This document shows, piece after piece, positions 24,663-34,356 of a stretch of DNA of 64,000 nt. Below the pieces are notes generated by a model. It ran no database searches. It was not told the origin of the DNA and saw only the letters and a list, made by a program, of their open reading frames with translations. Each line of letters opens with the position of its first letter. The stretch's first letter is position 1. Location of the stretch: the NCBI GenBank assembly GCA_016867395.1, contig VGJS01000008.1, forward strand, positions 1-64,000. Direction: 5' to 3'. Source of the stretch: Candidatus Handelsmanbacteria bacterium. Lineage in GTDB: Bacteria > Latescibacterota > UBA2968 > UBA8231. Position numbers and translations under genes: made by a program.

Positions 24663-25700
24663 TCAGCGAAGCAGGGTCAGGGAGCGGATCTGGCTGAGCC
24701 CCAGTTCCGGCATCTTCCGTCGGTAGAAGTAGATCCCGCTGGCTACGGCCTTGCCCTTGTCATCCAGGCCATCCCAAGTTTGCTGGTGTTGACCGACCTC
24801 CCGGGCGCTGTCCACCAAGGTGCGCACTGGTTGGCCCAGGACGGTGTAGACAGCCAGGCGCACCTGCCCCCATTCATGCAGGGTGTACTGGATCTGGGTG
24901 GCCGGGTTGAAGGGGTTCGGGTAGTTCTGCTCCAGGAAGAAACGGGCCGGAACCGCCGAAGCCTCCTCCTCAAAGGCCGTGGTCCGCGGGGTGTTGATGA
25001 TTCCCTCGCCCGCCCATATCTCGGAGCCGCGATGGCAGGTGTCCCAGAGAAACCACATGGAGTTGTAGGCCGGCACCTGTTCGAGTCGCTGGCCTTGAAG
25101 GGGCCCGGCGATGGCCTCGCTTAACAGGTTCCAGCGCGAGCCGGTCTCCACGTCCTCAAACTCCACCGGCAGCGGCCCCTCGGGTTCCACGGCGTAAAAG
25201 TTCAGGGTCTGGTCTGCCACCGTCCGGTTGTAGGGGGTGGCCGTGTGTGAGGTGAGGTCGAAGACCACCACCAGCGGGGTGGAGCCCACCACATCGTTGA
25301 CCACCGCCCCGCCAGGCAGGTCGCGAAAGGGGTAGGCCGTGGCCTGGCCGTCGAGGCAAAGGCCCAGCACCACCTCCTTGGCGCGCTGTATGCTCAAGTC
25401 GGGAGTGGCGGTTTCCTGCACAAAGAGGAACAGGTCTCCGTGGTTAATGCGGTAATCGCCATAGGGGTAGGTGAGGTACAGCCCCACAGAAACGTAGTTG
25501 CTGCGCTGGCAATCCCCATAGCGGTTCAGCCCGTTGCCGAGTTGAGCGACCCGGGTGTCGGGGTGCAGGCGTTTCCACATGGCCCAGGTGGTCTCCACTA
25601 CCGGCACGAGTTCTCGTTGCTGGTCCTTTAAGCTGCCGCTAATGCCGGTGTAGATCATCTTCAAAGGGGATACGCAGACCGGAATCGCCGATGCGGATCC
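24663..25700 (-). pseudogene. 5'-truncated DUF3179 protein with C-terminal FlgD-Ig-like domain
   Basis: The recognisable part begins near 25700 (MIYTGISGSLKDQQ, ELVPVVETTWAMWKRLHPDT) and covers the second half of a DUF3179 domain, including QATAYPFRDLPGGAVVNDVVG and VVVFD. A FlgD-Ig-like tail then begins NYPNPFNPATQIQYTL and contains VYTVLGQPVRTLV and GIYFYRRK. The family's N-terminal part, with the signal peptide and WHE/CPLC region, is missing. Codons upstream of 25700 are antisense to a barrel fragment, so the gene has lost its 5' end. The longest open frame (to 25823) uses only a chance TTG. It may still be translated from the ATG at 25658, four bases before GT2. Confidence 0.6.
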
Positions 25701-26277
25701 GGGAGTGCGCGATCGTCTGCTAGAGCGGGGCGGAACCGCACTGAGCGTCGGCCTCAGCTTTGGCCTGCCGCTGGGCAGGGACCAGCCGGAGAACGGCTTG
25801 CTGACCTGGGATGGGTAATTCAACCAGGTGCTGACTTTACAGGTGGGCCGGTCTTTTTACCCGCTACCGGCATATCTCAGCGCCGAGGTGGGGGTCAATA
25901 ACCGCATCGGCGGTTTTTCAGCTGAAGTTCTCTACACCGCGGAACTGGGCCAACCCTCTGGCGCCGCCGTCACCGCCATTGTGCGGTTGCGCGGGGGTGA
26001 ACCCCTGAAGAACGGCGATGGGGCCGTGATAGGGGGAATCGGTGGGCTGTACGCCAACGACCAGGGTTTTCTGGCTTACGGAACTGAACTGCTCTGGGCG
26101 CCCTGGCCCTCCTGTGGAATCTCCAATTCTCTGACCGCCGCCGCCCCGCCCGCCTGCGGAATTCCCTCTCAGCGCCGGCGCTCTCGCTGGGGATGCGCAC
26201 CAGGTGGTGAAGGGGTTCTACGGCGTCCTCACGGGGCCGAACCTCGACACATTAGTATCCCCGCAGTCAGTTGCTAG
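25668..26277 (+). pseudogene. Fragment of an outer-membrane barrel gene with in-frame TAA
   Basis: The frame reads TALSVGLSFGLPLGRDQPE, LLTWDG, TAA (25816-25818), then FNQVLTLQVGRSFYPLPAYLSAEVGV and FSAEVLYTAELG. This parallels the barrel at 13945 (LILQLGCSFWPLPLYAALDAGYR, LNAELG). The 5' end is missing at the junction with the truncated DUF3179 gene, and the reading frame shifts again near 26110-26160 before the final strands. One nonsense codon, one shift and the missing start mark it as a dead fragment. Confidence 0.55.
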
Positions 26278-26318
26278 GGGGGTTGGCCGTGTTATTTCCG
26301 CCCTAAGGCAGGTGTTTA

Positions 26319-27680
<1,362 letters not shown>

Positions 27681-27968
27681 GGGCGCTTTCTCTCGGAGCC
27701 GGGCAACGCGGACAGTGCTATAAGTAAGCACGAATCCAGACCGGCGCAAGTTGCGGGACGGTCGCCGGCTGGCCCCGGCGCCGCAGGGGCATCGGGGGTC
27801 GGGCGGGAAATGCGCGGGTGCAAAATCAGAAGAAGGCGCACAGGCCGTGCCCCTCCGCCCAGGGCAAAGCGGGGCACGGGCCAGTCTGAAAGGGAGTAGC
27901 GGGCAGGAGGGGGGAGGGTTGGGCTCTTTGGAAATTAGGCCGCTACAGCCCACCATAGGTGCAGCGGT

Positions 27969-29825
27969 TTACGAAGGTTTCTTCCCGACGCGGGGCAGGA
28001 AGATGCTAAATACCGCCCCGCCCTGGGGCCGGTTGGCCGCGCTCATCCGCCCGCCGTGGGCCTTGACGGTGCCGTAACTGACGGCTAGCCCCAAGCCAGT
28101 GCCCTGGCCCACCTCCTTGGTGGTAAAGAAGGGCTCGAAGACCCGCTCCAGGTATTGGGCGGGGATGCCGGGCCCCGAGTCGGCCACCGCGGCGCGGATC
28201 TGATCGGCCTCCTCGACCACCTCCACCCAGAGCCGCCCCTTGCCCTCCATGGCCTGCACCGCGTTGAGGATCAGGTTGCCAAAGACCTGCTGGAGTTGCT
28301 CCCCGTCGCCCAGCACCGGGGCCGGGCAGAGGGCGTAGCATTTTGCCACCTCCACCTGCTTCAGGCGCGGGGCAAAGGCCTCCAGGGCTTGATCGAGGGT
28401 CTGGCACAAGTCCAGGGGGTCGCGGCGGTACTCGCGGGCCCGGGCAAAGTCCAGGAGACCCCGGGTCACCCTGCCGATGCGCTCGGCGTGGCGCTCGATG
28501 ACGCGCAGCTTATCGCGATGCGCCGGGTCCAGGTCCGGCCGCTCCTGCAACTGCTGGGCAAACATCGAGACCACCCCGGCCGGGTTGTTGATTTCGTGGG
28601 CCACTCCCGCGGCCAGCTGGCCCACGGCGGCCAGCTTTTTGCTTTCGATCAGTTGGTGGGTCATCTGGTTGAGCTTCTCGGTCTTGACCGCGTCCCGCTC
28701 CTCCAACCGCCGGTAGGTTTCCTGCAGGGCCTGGCCCATGTGGTTAAACTCCTCGGCCAATTCCCCGATCTCGTCGTCGGTATGCACCTCGAGGCGGTGG
28801 GCAAAGGCGCCTCCGGCGATGCGCCGCGCCCCGTCGCGCAGTTGGGCCAGGGGGCCGGCGATGCGGCGGGCCAGGAGCAGGCTGAGAAGGAGGGCGGCGG
28901 CCAGGGCCAGGGCCACCACTCCGGCAAAAACCCACCGGAACCGCTCCACCGAGGCGAAGACCGCCTCGCCGGGGGCCACATCCACCAAGAGCCACAGGGG
29001 CGGAGCGCCGGGCAGGCCGGCGGGCCAGACCGCCGCCCAGGAGAAGGTCTGCTCACCCTGCTCGATCACCGCCGGCAGGCCGGCCAGCAACTGGGCGCGG
29101 AGGTCGACCAGGTTGCGGCCCCGCAGGGGCACCTCCCCGATGGGGGAGAGGGGCCGTCCCTTGGCGTCGAGCAGGGAGGTCTGCTCCTGCGGGGAAAGGC
29201 TGGTCTGGCGGGCGGCCTCCACCAGCTTGCGGGCAAAGAGGTCGGCCACCAGCACCCCGCGCTTGCGGTTGTGGCGGTCGGCCACCCGCAGGGCGTAGCG
29301 CACCACCGGCTCGCGGCAGTCCCCGTCGCTGGGGTCGGCCCCCGAGACGTGCAACACCCCGGGGGGCAAAAGCGCGGCGCCCCAGAAGTAGTCCTGGTGG
29401 CGGCGGTCCTCCAGTTGGTCGGGGGGCACCAGCCACAGGCGAAGGCCGTCGTTCTCGGCCCGCACCAGCTCGCGGCCCGATTCGTCGAGGTAGCGCAGGC
29501 AGGTGTAGAGGGGTTTGTTCTGGGCAAAGGCCAGCAGGTGCCGGCCTACCTCCTCATGCCAGCGCTCGGGCCCCTCGGCGCCGGTGTCCAACAGGCCCAG
29601 CAGCACCGGGGAGCCCGACAGGTAGGACAGATCGTCGCGGATGCCGTGCAATACCTCGTCCACCTTGCGCGCCTTGAGCTGCACCCGCTCGCGGGCCGCG
29701 GCCAGGGCCAGTTGGCGCAGGGCCTCGGTGTGGGTGTAGATGCTGTAGACGCCCACCCCGGCCAGGGGCAGGGCCGCGGCGGCCAGCAGCGCGGCGAGGA
29801 AGCGGTTCTGGATGCGGCCTTTCAC
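27969..29825 (-). CDS. Membrane sensor histidine kinase
   Basis: A 618-residue kinase. A transmembrane segment lies at about 9-28, followed by a large periplasmic sensor of Cache-like length (about 30-295), a second transmembrane helix (about 298-318) and a HAMP region ([19 protein letters not shown]). The phospho-acceptor is in [13 protein letters not shown], and the ATPase domain has [14 protein letters not shown] (N box), [11 protein letters not shown] (G1) and [18 protein letters not shown] (G2). It starts at a GTG at 29825 overlapping the acetate-kinase-like stop (GTGA), so the two are translationally coupled. It is the likely partner of the NtrC-type regulator. The ligand is unknown, and acetate or acetyl-phosphate metabolism is suggested only by context. 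Confidence 0.93.
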   Translation of the reverse strand: MKGRIQNRFLAALLAAAALPLAGVGVYSIYTHTEALRQLALAAARERVQLKARKVDEVLHGIRDDLSYLSGSPVLLGLLDTGAEGPERWHEEVGRHLLAFAQNKPLYTCLRYLDESGRELVRAENDGLRLWLVPPDQLEDRRHQDYFWGAALLPPGVLHVSGADPSDGDCREPVVRYALRVADRHNRKRGVLVADLFARKLVEAARQTSLSPQEQTSLLDAKGRPLSPIGEVPLRGRNLVDLRAQLLAGLPAVIEQGEQTFSWAAVWPAGLPGAPPLWLLVDVAPGEAVFASVERFRWVFAGVVALALAAALLLSLLLARRIAGPLAQLRDGARRIAGGAFAHRLEVHTDDEIGELAEEFNHMGQALQETYRRLEERDAVKTEKLNQMTHQLIESKKLAAVGQLAAGVAHEINNPAGVVSMFAQQLQERPDLDPAHRDKLRVIERHAERIGRVTRGLLDFARAREYRRDPLDLCQTLDQALEAFAPRLKQVEVAKCYALCPAPVLGDGEQLQQVFGNLILNAVQAMEGKGRLWVEVVEEADQIRAAVADSGPGIPAQYLERVFEPFFTTKEVGQGTGLGLAVSYGTVKAHGGRMSAANRPQGGAVFSIFLPRVGKKPS

Positions 29826-30994
29826 TTAAGGAATTCGCAGGTCTGGCGGGCCACTATCAGCTCCTCGTCGGTGCGCAGCACATGGAGATGCACCCGGCTG
29901 GAGGCGGCGTGCAGGCTGCCCTCGCCGTGTACCGCCTCGTTTTTGGCCGCGTCCAGCTCCACCCCCAGGAACTCCAGGCCGGCCAGCACCTGGCCCCGCA
30001 CCAAGGACGAGTGCTCGCCGATGCCGCCGGTGAAGCTGATGGCGTCGATGCCGCCCAATTCCACCACGTAGGCCCCCAGGTAATCGCGGATGGCGGTGGC
30101 GAAGACCTCGATGGCCAGGCGGCAGCGCCGGTCGCCGTGGCCGGCGTGCTCCTCGATGTCGCGCAGGTCATTATATCCGCATAGACCTAGCAGACCGCTC
30201 TGGGAGGCGCAGGTTTCGAGGATCTGGGAGAAGCTCTGGCCCTCACGGCGCATCACAAGATCGAGGGCGTAGGGGTCCAGGTCTCCGATGCGGTTGTTCT
30301 GGGGCAGGCCGCTCTGCGGGCTGAGGCCGTGGCTGGCCCCCTGGGAGACCCCGTCCTTGACCGCGCACAGGGAGGAGGAGCCACCCAGGTGACAGTTGAT
30401 GTGCCGGAGCGGGCGCTTGCCCTCCAGTTGGCGCACGTATTCGGCGGCAAAGCGGTGGCTGGCCCCGTGGAAGCCGTAGCGCCGCACCCCGTACTTTTCG
30501 TACCAGGCGTAGGGTACGGCGTAGAGCTGCCGGCGCAGGGGGGTCTGGCCGTGGAAGGCGCTCTCGAAGCAGCCCACCAGGTGGACCTGGGGCGCTACCT
30601 TGGAAAACTGCCGGATGGCCGCCACGTACGCCGGGTTGTGGGCCGGGGCCAGGGGGTAGTATTCCACCATCCGCCCGATCACCTTCTCGTCGAGGGCCAC
30701 CACCCCGGAGATGTCGCGGGCGTGTACCGCCTTGAAGCCCACCGCCTCCAGCTCGGCCAGGGAGAAGAGCACCGGGCCCACTAAACGGGCGAGGGCCTCG
30801 TCGATGGCAGTGGCGTGGTCGGGCAGAGCGCATGGCTGTTTGATCTGGGGAGACTCGCCTAATTGATAAATGTGCACCGAGCCCTGGCCGCCGATGCGGT
30901 CCATGCCGCCTTTGGCCAGCACCGCGCCCTGGGGCATGTCGAAGAGTTTGTACTTGAAGGAGGTGCTGCCCAGGTTGGCTACCAGGATCTTCAT
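29822..30994 (-). CDS. Divergent acetate/propionate kinase paralogue
   Basis: A 390-residue ASKHA-fold kinase. It begins VANLGSTSFKYKLFDMP, where canonical AckA has NCGSSSxKY. FHGASHRF and NRIGDLDPYAL keep the catalytic His and the second Arg region, and SFTGGIGEHSSLVR matches the C-terminal motif. The first substrate-binding block, GHRVVHGGE in canonical AckA, reads GFKAVHARDISG here, replacing the key Arg with Lys. This subgroup is common in planctomycete-like lineages. The activity may be acetate or another short acyl or other small-molecule kinase. It overlaps the sensor-kinase start, unlike the canonical ackA at 51656. Confidence 0.85.
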   Translation of the reverse strand: MKILVANLGSTSFKYKLFDMPQGAVLAKGGMDRIGGQGSVHIYQLGESPQIKQPCALPDHATAIDEALARLVGPVLFSLAELEAVGFKAVHARDISGVVALDEKVIGRMVEYYPLAPAHNPAYVAAIRQFSKVAPQVHLVGCFESAFHGQTPLRRQLYAVPYAWYEKYGVRRYGFHGASHRFAAEYVRQLEGKRPLRHINCHLGGSSSLCAVKDGVSQGASHGLSPQSGLPQNNRIGDLDPYALDLVMRREGQSFSQILETCASQSGLLGLCGYNDLRDIEEHAGHGDRRCRLAIEVFATAIRDYLGAYVVELGGIDAISFTGGIGEHSSLVRGQVLAGLEFLGVELDAAKNEAVHGEGSLHAASSRVHLHVLRTDEELIVARQTCEFLK

Positions 30995-31159
30995 CGCTGT
31001 GGCTCCGCGGCTCGGGTATTTGGCAGGGACGGGTTCGGGCAGAAAGTACCTTGCCCGCGCATAGAGAGCAACACGGACGAAAATGACCGGAGGGAGCAGT
31101 CGTCAATTTATATTAACGGCATTGGCACCCCCTCACCCTTTGCGCGGAGGTTTTACTCC

Positions 31160-32065
31160 ATGTCTTTCCCTAAGTCATTAGGCGCGGCAGCCGGCACGCT
31201 GGCCCTGGCCCTGGCCAGTTGCACCTCCCTGCCCCAGTTGGCCGACCAGCTCAAGAGTGCGGCCCTGCCGCCGCCGGTCGAGCCGGCTTCCTCCCCCTTT
31301 GATTCCCTGGCCGGCCAGGCGGAGCGCTCGGGGCAGTTCCAGGCCCTGGTTCGCTACGAAAACCCGGCGGACCCGCAGTCCATCCAGGGCTTTGTCCACC
31401 TGGGCCAGGTCCAGTCCATGCGCGTCAACCAGGCCGGGGCCGCCGGGGGCGGGGCCGATACCGGCGAGCAGTTGCGCCAACTCGACGCCCTGGTCTACGC
31501 CCTGGAAAACTTCACCCAGCTCAAGGCCGACGTGGCCCCCACCCTCACCTTTGCCGATCCGCGCCTGCTAGACCTGCCCATCGTCATGCCCCTGAGCCTG
31601 CCCAACGAGAGCGAGACAGAGCACCTGGCCCGCTACCTATTGGAAGGGGGGTTCGTCCTCAGCTTCGCCGCACAGTTCGAGACCTTCCGGGAGGGCCTCG
31701 AGAAATACGGACACCTGGTCTGGGGCCAGAAGGTGTGGACCGAGTACCTGACCGAGACCCACCCGCTTTTCACCGCCTTCTTCCCGCTCAAGGGGGTGCC
31801 GCGCATTGAGCGGGCCCTGACCCCGGAGGATACCTCCCAGAGCGGCAACCTGGGCGGGGCCTTCCGGCAGCGGCAGGACCGCATGCAGGGGCTCTTTGTG
31901 AATGGCCGGCTGGCCGGGGTGGAGTTCTACCTGCCGCCCAGAGCCGTGTGGCGGGTCGAGCAGTACGAGGACAGAGCCCAGTCCCAACGGGCGGTGAACA
32001 TCGTCGTCTTCGCCCTCACCCAGGAGGGCTCGCTGACGCGGCGGCGAGTGCCGGCGCTGTACTGA
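31160..32065 (+). CDS. Lipoprotein with DUF4159-like domain
   Basis: A 301-residue protein starting at an ATG at 31160 with CGGAGG eight bases upstream. The signal and lipobox are LALALASC (Cys20). The body has LTFADPRLLDLPIVMPLSLPNESETEHLARYLLEGGFVL and HPLFTAFFPLKGVPRIE, the order seen in DUF4159 (glutamine-amidotransferase-like) proteins: Asp strand, then T/S-x-x-E-x-x-x-L-x-x-Y-L-x-x-GGF, then HPLF. The usual DD after GGF is replaced by SFAAQF. It is divergent from the acetate-kinase-like gene with about 165 bases between. Role unknown; DUF4159 proteins often neighbour MoxR/VWA systems, which are not seen here. Confidence 0.7.
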   Translation: MSFPKSLGAAAGTLALALASCTSLPQLADQLKSAALPPPVEPASSPFDSLAGQAERSGQFQALVRYENPADPQSIQGFVHLGQVQSMRVNQAGAAGGGADTGEQLRQLDALVYALENFTQLKADVAPTLTFADPRLLDLPIVMPLSLPNESETEHLARYLLEGGFVLSFAAQFETFREGLEKYGHLVWGQKVWTEYLTETHPLFTAFFPLKGVPRIERALTPEDTSQSGNLGGAFRQRQDRMQGLFVNGRLAGVEFYLPPRAVWRVEQYEDRAQSQRAVNIVVFALTQEGSLTRRRVPALY

Positions 32066-32143
32066 GAGGGGAGGCGCCGGGCCGGCGTCAGGCCCGCTTG
32101 ATCAACCGCGGATCAAAGCGAAAGCCCTCGGCGTCGCCAGTGA

Positions 32144-32690
32144 CTATCTGCTAAGCGGCGAGTCCAGCATCTGGAAGCCCTGGCCCTGCAGCTAGTCCAG
32201 GCTCATGACCAGTTGCACAAGACCTTCACCCGCTTCACTTCGGTTAAGGGCATTGCCACTACTAGTGCTTTGCAGCTGATGGCCGCGTTACTGCTGCTCC
32301 CTAACGATCTCCAGCCTGCGCAGTGGGTCGCACAGGCGGGGCTAGATCCGCGGCCAAGGGAATCAGGCACCGCTATTCACAAACCGCGCTTTATCAGCAA
32401 GACGGGCAACAAATACCTCCGCGCGGCCCTCGTTATGCCAGCGCTGGCGGCTCTGCGATACCAACCTCAGGTCAAAGCCTTCTATGAAAAGTTGGTACGG
32501 GCAGGAAAGAAGAAGATGCAAGCCATTGCCGCCGTGATGCGAAAGCTACTACGATGCCTATGGGGGATGCTCAAACACCAACAGGATTTCGATGGCAGCA
32601 GCTTTTACCAGCTGACCTGCAGGGCCTTTACAGCGAAGAGAGTGTCTCACATCCTGAGTGGGCCAAATCCTGGGGGCCGGTCACCCGGCC
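32144..32690 (+). pseudogene. IS110-family transposase, C-terminal remnant
   Basis: The open part contains FTSVKGIATTSALQLMA, VAQAGLDPRPRESGT, ISKTGNKYLRAALVMPALAALR, and YEKLVRAGKKKMQAIAAVMRKLLRCLWG. These are the Transposase_20 half of IS110 elements; the Ser in ESGT matches the catalytic serine region. The N-terminal DEDD/RuvC-like domain is absent: a TGA at 32141 closes the frame upstream and the remaining leader is short. After about 32690 the frame runs antisense to an ABC-F gene fragment. The element is dead, and its insertion or a later deletion seems to have removed the rest of the ABC-F gene. Confidence 0.7.
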
Positions 32691-32988
32691 GGCCCCAGAG
32701 CACGCAGGCCGCACTCTCGGCGGCGTTGAGGAAGAATTCCGGCAGGGGTGAGGCCTCATCGGTGCGTTAGGCGCAGTAGAGGGCCGATGCGAATACCTGT
32801 ATCCGGCCCTCGCGGGGGACCAACTCGCCGATGGCCAGACGCAGGAGGGCGGTCTTGCCCGCCCCGTTGGCCCCCGCGATGCTGGTCCAGCCCAGGGGCA
32901 GGTGCAGGTCGAGAATTTCAAAGAGGGGCGTGGGCGAGGTCTCCTAGGCAAGAGCCACCTGGTGGAAGAGGATCTGGGTCTGGCCCAT
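32650..32988 (-). pseudogene. ABC-F-type ATPase, N-terminal remnant
   Basis: From an ATG at 32988 the frame reads MGQTQILFHQVALA, TAG (32944-32946), ETSPTPLFEILDLHLPLG, then Walker A GANGAGKTALLRLAIGEL. VPREGRIQ and FASALYCA follow, then TAA (32767-32769), then RTDEASPLPEFFLNAAE. That is the first 100 residues of an ABC-F or similar duplicated ATPase; the Q-loop Gln itself is probably the residue replaced by TAA. Coding disappears at the IS110 remnant, so the signature motif, Walker B and the second ATPase half are lost. Confidence 0.6.
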
Positions 32989-33003
32989 GGCGGGGCTCCA
33001 ACA

Positions 33004-33034
33004 AGAAAGGCCACCCGGTGTTCCGGGTGGCTTT
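33004..33034 (-). terminator. Hairpin 15-20 bases before the ABC-F start, possible attenuator
   Basis: On the minus strand GCCACCCGG pairs perfectly with CCGGGTGGC around a four-base AACA loop and is followed by an imperfect T-run (CTTTCTTGTT), ending about 15 bases before the ABC-F ATG. Leader terminators immediately ahead of ABC-F resistance genes often mediate antibiotic-induced attenuation. The element could equally be a terminator for an upstream or opposite-strand transcript, since the plus strand also has a short TTT. Confidence 0.45.
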
Positions 33035-33235
33035 GCTCGACTGAAGGGTGAGGGGGATCTGGGCGGCCGGCGCACATTGGCGAAAGGCGCACCAAGGGCA
33101 CTCACCTGCGGCCCAGGTGGGGGCGGCAGGGCTGCAAAGGCTGCGGGGGGCCGCGTCAGTTCTGGCGGGGCCTGCGGATCATCTCATCCCTCCATATAAG
33201 GCATCAGGCGTTATCGAGAGAGATACACCAGCAGC

Positions 33236-34284
33236 TTAACCCTGTAAAGATTTCTTGCGGGCCAGCCGGCGGCGGAGGCGGCTGATGAGTTGTTCCACCG
33301 CCTCCAGTTTGCGGCCACGCACTCCGGCCTTCACAAAGAGGGCGCGGGCCTCCTGCAAGGGCTGCAAGGGCTTGAGGGCCTCCTCCAGCCGGATTTGGCG
33401 GAAGAGCACGGTGCCGCTATTGGCCTGGGAGCCGGCCTGGCCGGCCAAGGCGCCGATCTGGGGGTGGAGTTCGAGGGCGGCCTCGTGGGTGCGGCGGGCC
33501 TCTCCGAGGTTGCCCTGGTGGAAATGGGCCACCCCGATATTGGCCAGGGCATTGGCCCGGCCCAGTGGGTAATCGAGGTCCTCGCAGAGCTTCAGCACTG
33601 CCCGGTACAGGCGGGCGGCCTACTCCCGCTCCCCGCAGCGGGCGTGGATGCCGCCCAGGATCAGCAGGGCGTCGGCCTCTCCCCTGCGGTACTTGAGGCA
33701 GGTGAACAGGACCAGGGCCTCCTCGGCGTCCTGCCGGCCCGACTCGAGCTTGCCCTAATGCAAGCCGAGGACGCCCAGGTTGGCGCGAAAGGCGGCCTTG
33801 TAGTCGCCCCATTTCTGGCGGTGGGCCTGTTGCAGTCCCCGTTGTAGCAGCTCGCCGGCCTGGGAGAACTGCGCGGCGTCGAGCAGGGCGGGGTGCAGGT
33901 CCAGGCTCTGCTGGTAGTGGCCTGCCGCCTCGGCGTAGCGGCCGTCGCCAAAATCCCGCGCCCCGGCAAGGAAGGGGGTTCTGGCCGGGGCGATAGCCCG
34001 CCTGCTCTCTGAAGGCGTGCAGGGTGGTTTTCTGCACCCGCTCACCCCCCGGTCCCTTGGCCGAGTAGAGCATCCGGGCCCTGGGCCTGGCCTACTCCCA
34101 AACCCTGAGCAGGGGGTAGAACACCCAGCAGACCCCCGCCCCGGCCAAAGCCGGCCCCGGGCACGGCGTGCAGGAATGATAGGACCTCCACCGCGCCCAG
34201 GCCCCAGCATAGGGCGGCCAGGGCCAGGCCGGCCCAGCCGAGGTTGCAGAAGAGGGTGCGGAACACCCCGCTGCGGAAACCCAT
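33236..34284 (-). pseudogene. TPR-repeat protein gene with multiple TAG codons and frameshifts
   Basis: The N-terminus (from 34284) has a hydrophobic segment (LGWAGLALAALCWGLGAVEVL). The frame then shifts to VFYPLLRVWE, TAG (34092-34094), ARPRARMLYSAKGPGG, and shifts again to TPR coding: GDGRYAEAAGHYQQSLDLHP, WGDYKAAFRANLGVLGLH, TAG (33755-33757), GKLESGRQDAEEALVLF, IHARCGERE, TAG (33620-33622), AARLYRAVLKLCEDLDYP, and further repeats to LARKKSLQG. All three TAGs sit where Gln reads naturally (CAG to TAG). The original was probably a membrane-linked TPR protein of about 340 residues. Confidence 0.6.
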
Positions 34285-34356
34285 CTGCTTGACTTTCGCT
34301 GGTTCCAGGGCTATCTCTGTCGGAAAAAAGCCCCTCTCACCCCAGCCAATGAGAAA

